Source: Pontibacter liquoris (GTDB lineage: Bacteria > Bacteroidota > Bacteroidia > Cytophagales > Hymenobacteraceae). From it: a stretch of 64,000 bases of DNA. This document shows positions 61,092 through 64,000 of the stretch, piece by piece. The notes beneath the pieces were generated by a model that saw only the letters and a list, made by a program, of their open reading frames with translations, did no database searches and was not told the origin of the DNA. The DNA lies in NCBI RefSeq assembly GCF_022758235.1, contig NZ_JALEBG010000003.1:682001-746000 (forward strand), read 5' to 3'. Each line of letters starts with the position of its first letter. Position 1 is the stretch's first letter. The translations under genes and the position numbers were made by a program.

Positions 61092-64000
61092 TTAGAATGT
61101 TACTGAAACTGTTGCGCCATAGTAACGTGTTGGCGGCGTTTGACCCAAAGTGGTGATACCAATGGCATTACCATCTGAGAAGTTGTAGTCAGGGTCTGTA
61201 TACTGGTTAGATTCAGGTAACCAAAGTTTTAAGTTACGAGCTTGTACACTGATGCTGGCAGCTTTTACGAACTTTACAGCTCCCAATATGCTGGTTGGTA
61301 AATCATAAGACAGGGAAGCTTCACGCCATCTCCAATAATCACCTCTGGTCACATAGTTTGAAGCTACAGACATGTTGTAGTCACCATTTGCGAAGAACCC
61401 GGCACCACCATCCTGTACAGTTATGTTTGTATTAGCTTCATACTGCCCAGTTTCAGGATTTAAGAAAGAAGAATTAGGGATTACAAAGCGGTCACGGTTA
61501 TACTGCGCACTTCTGGCGGAAGAACCTGAAAAGTCAAATGTTGAGCCACCATTGTGGTATCTGTAGAAGTTACCTCTGTGCTCAAAAAGGGAAGTAAAGC
61601 GGAAGCTTTTAAATCTTGCCTCAATATTAAGGCCTAAACGATGCAACGGTTCGGTATGTCCAAGCATCTTCAACCCCGTTGCTGCTGTAGGATAACCAGT
61701 AACACGGTCTACAATAATTCTACCCTGCTCATCGCGCACATAGTCAGTACCCATAATAACAGGGAAAGCCTGACCAGCAACGGCATAAACTTGAGCATTT
61801 CCACCGGTGGATAACTGGATATTATCTAGGTCGGAAGAGATTGAAAGCACTTCTCCCTTGTTATAAGTATAGTTACCACCTAAAGTAAGTCCCCAAGTTT
61901 CAGTATTAATCGGAGTTACATTTAAGGAAGCTTCTACACCTCTGTTTTGCGTCTCACCAGTGTTTACAAGGTAGCTGGAGTAACCTGTAGCCCTTGACAC
62001 TCCTGTCGCAACAGTCTGATCTACTGTATTTGTTTGATAATAAGTAAACTTTGTTGAAACAAGATCATTCAGGAATGAAGCATCAAAACCATACTCATAC
62101 CCTGTCGTCATTTCTGGCTTCAGGTTAGGAGAAACAATTCTATCATCAAGTGAATAGCCGGTTAGGCTTCCGTATGGGAAACCTCCTGTTGGAGCAAATG
62201 TAGGCTGTAACTGGTAAGCACCAAATGTGGTTCTTGAAGAAGTTAAGTTCACCTGACCTACTTTAGACCAGCCGGCTCTTAACTTTAAGTGATTTAAGAT
62301 CTCATTGTCTCGTAAAGCAGAAATTGCTTCTGTTGCGGTGAAAGCAATGTCAACGGAAGGGTAGAAGAAAGATCTGTTTTCTTTTGCAAGAATAGAAGTC
62401 CAGTCATTACGTCCTGTAAAGTGCAGGAACAAATAATCTTTAAATCCAATAGTTGCATCTCCGAAAACACCTATCTGGCGAGCCTCATAGTTACCCTCGG
62501 AAGCCCCTGGTTCACCAACACGATTGCTTATGTTGAACAGACCTGGGTTTACTAAGCCATTACCATAGATGCCTATTGACTTAGAATAGTTTGATCGGAT
62601 ACTCTGTCCAAGAATCACTTTGAAAGAGAAGTCATTAACATCCTTTGTGAACTGGGCCAGGAAGTCTGAGTTAAGCTGGGTTGAGTTGTAAGTATTATCA
62701 GACACAGAACCGGCTTCATCATACTTACTTGAAGAGATACCCTTTGTATAATCGGAAAGCGTAAACATATCCACCTTATTTTTGGTATTGGATACTCTGT
62801 TTGTTATACCAACACGGTAAGTTAAGTCCAACCAGTTGAGGGGGGCATACTTTAGCTCTGCATTTCCAATCAGGTAATTATTGCGCACATCCTGACGGTA
62901 ATTATCAATCAGGAAATAAGGGTTATCATAATATTCATTGTAATAACCGTTAGGGTTTGCATAAGGATTATTTCTCCAATCCTTATACTGAGTAAGAGGA
63001 ATGTGTGCAGGTGTCTGTAACAACGCATCGAACATGTTTGCTGTTTGCGTAGTTATATCATAGTTGTTCTGAGTATAGTTACTATTAAAGTTTAACTTTA
63101 ATTTGTTACCCAGATCATGGCTTGCATTGATACGAACGGAAGTACGATCAAACTTGTCTCCGGGTGTAGTACCTGTTACATCCAGGCGTTGTCCGGCAAC
63201 ATAGAACGTAGATTTGTCATTCCCAGAAGAAAGTGAGAAGTCTGTTTGATTCTGCACACCTGTATCCCAGAAATCGTATTTATCATTTCGTGCAGAGTAA
63301 GGGACAGTTTGAATTGATCCATCTGCTAATGGCTTACCGATCTGTACCATTGAACCATCGAAAGCAGGACCATACTGCTGGTTTTCGTAAGGTACATACG
63401 TCTGCTCACCACCAGCAGAACCTGATCCAAACTTATTTTGCAGTTTAGGGAAGAAGCTTATTTCTTCTAACGTAGTAGTGTGAGAAACCGTCACGCTGTT
63501 TACGCCTGCTTTTCCTTTCTTAGTAGTGATCAGAATTGCACCATTGGATGCATCAGAACCATAAAGAGCGGCAGCATTACCACCGTTAAGCACAGTAACA
63601 GCGTCGATATCCTCTGGGTTTAGATTTCCCAGAACTTCGTTTGGCACAATTACATTGTCCAATACGATGAGAGCTTCGTTGTTACCAGTCAATGAACGCA
63701 TACCACGTAGGGTAACCCGAACGTTTGGATTTACACCACTGCCGATCGCGTTGATCTGTAAACCAGCAACTTTACCTGTTAAGCCAGTAGCAATGTTTGG
63801 AGTTTTACCTTGCGTTAGCTCCTGGGTTTTGATTGTGGTTGTATTATAACCCTGCTCTTTTACCTGTCGCTCAATACCACCTGCTCCAACAATAACAACT
63901 TCACTTAGTTGCTTTGAATCTACACCTAAACCAACATTTACAGTTGTAGCATTTCCAATTTCACGTTCTGTTGTAGCATAACCAATAAAACGAAAAACGA
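61092..64000 (-). CDS. SusC/RagA-family TonB-linked receptor (locus 3), 5' end outside the window
   Basis: An open reading frame without stops runs from 61092 to the right edge, so this is the C-terminal 969 or so residues of a larger protein; internal methionines such as that at 63701 are not the start. Beyond 63701 the frame reads VFRFIGYATTEREIGNATTV, LGVDSKQLSEVVIVGAGGIE (TonB box region), TPNIATGLTGKVAGLQINAIGS and VNPNVRVTLRGMRS (plug). The barrel ends with YYGATVSVTF. The regulatory-like domain must lie outside the window. Base composition is clearly more AT-rich than the rest of the window. Confidence 0.94.
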   Translation of the reverse strand, partial: VFRFIGYATTEREIGNATTVNVGLGVDSKQLSEVVIVGAGGIERQVKEQGYNTTTIKTQELTQGKTPNIATGLTGKVAGLQINAIGSGVNPNVRVTLRGMRSLTGNNEALIVLDNVIVPNEVLGNLNPEDIDAVTVLNGGNAAALYGSDASNGAILITTKKGKAGVNSVTVSHTTTLEEISFFPKLQNKFGSGSAGGEQTYVPYENQQYGPAFDGSMVQIGKPLADGSIQTVPYSARNDKYDFWDTGVQNQTDFSLSSGNDKSTFYVAGQRLDVTGTTPGDKFDRTSVRINASHDLGNKLKLNFNSNYTQNNYDITTQTANMFDALLQTPAHIPLTQYKDWRNNPYANPNGYYNEYYDNPYFLIDNYRQDVRNNYLIGNAELKYAPLNWLDLTYRVGITNRVSNTKNKVDMFTLSDYTKGISSSKYDEAGSVSDNTYNSTQLNSDFLAQFTKDVNDFSFKVILGQSIRSNYSKSIGIYGNGLVNPGLFNISNRVGEPGASEGNYEARQIGVFGDATIGFKDYLFLHFTGRNDWTSILAKENRSFFYPSVDIAFTATEAISALRDNEILNHLKLRAGWSKVGQVNLTSSRTTFGAYQLQPTFAPTGGFPYGSLTGYSLDDRIVSPNLKPEMTTGYEYGFDASFLNDLVSTKFTYYQTNTVDQTVATGVSRATGYSSYLVNTGETQNRGVEASLNVTPINTETWGLTLGGNYTYNKGEVLSISSDLDNIQLSTGGNAQVYAVAGQAFPVIMGTDYVRDEQGRIIVDRVTGYPTAATGLKMLGHTEPLHRLGLNIEARFKSFRFTSLFEHRGNFYRYHNGGSTFDFSGSSARSAQYNRDRFVIPNSSFLNPETGQYEANTNITVQDGGAGFFANGDYNMSVASNYVTRGDYWRWREASLSYDLPTSILGAVKFVKAASISVQARNLKLWLPESNQYTDPDYNFSDGNAIGITTLGQTPPTRYYGATVSVTF

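Overview
The window looks like a chromosome segment from a member of the Bacteroidota, most likely Cytophagales in the Hymenobacteraceae/Pontibacter range. Three things point that way. Three SusC/SusD outer-membrane nutrient loci, DUF6089-type proteins and an ExbB-ExbD-ExbD-TonB motor are present. Starts lack Shine-Dalgarno sequences and are often preceded by A-rich, G-poor leaders. Several promoters fit the Bacteroidota pattern TTTG-N18-20-TAnnTTTG. The genus is inferred; no rRNA, tRNA, IS element, CRISPR array or prophage was seen.

Layout. 0-5 kb: fatty-acid degradation (start of a thiolase, a FadN-type bifunctional enzyme, a MarR regulator, a long-chain acyl-CoA ligase). 5-11.4 kb: an arginase-fold protein that has lost metal ligands, a small cytochrome b5-like protein, a MurNAc/GlcNAc kinase plus MurQ etherase pair for cell-wall sugar recycling, two proteins of unknown function and two tiny acidic lipoproteins. 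11.4-21 kb: housekeeping genes der, era, hemH, a LOG-family gene, a cysteine desulfurase, glmM and mazG. These are broken at 13.9-15.0 kb by about 1 kb of non-coding DNA packed with the heptamer TATACTT. 21.5-28.4 kb: a Ton motor cluster in three transcription units: exbB-exbD-exbD-tonB; a second tonB alone between terminators; and a small membrane protein, a PstS-like lipoprotein and a TPR protein. 28.5-39.9 kb (minus strand): rluD, then a long envelope-biogenesis run read as hydrolase, CBS/ACT protein, short Omp85 protein, nadK, two DUF6089 proteins, uppS, bamA and two ompH/skp genes. 40-46.8 kb: a lone glutamine amidotransferase (pabA/trpG type), cvpA, a YqeY-like gene, and the plus-strand run pdxJ-selU-selD, then an alpha/beta hydrolase and an RsmI-like methyltransferase.

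46.9-64 kb: a tandem array of SusC/SusD loci on the minus strand. Two are complete. A third (SusC, SusD and a DUF1735-like lipoprotein) runs off the right edge. Between the second and third lies an overlooked SusD remnant with stops and frameshifts, followed by the same terminator module as the two complete loci, so the array once held at least four units. The SusC genes use a repeated leader element, and the leaders also hold short ORFs. No glycoside hydrolase, sulfatase, peptidase or dedicated regulator is present, so the substrates cannot be named.

The parts connect functionally. BamA and OmpH/Skp would assemble the SusC barrels. The Ton motor would energise them. MurK/MurQ, GlmM and UppS feed or recycle cell-wall precursors. 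The most system-like, poorly characterised candidates are the Ton cluster with its PstS-like and TPR partners and shared leaders, the SusC leader/terminator modules, and the TATACTT motif.
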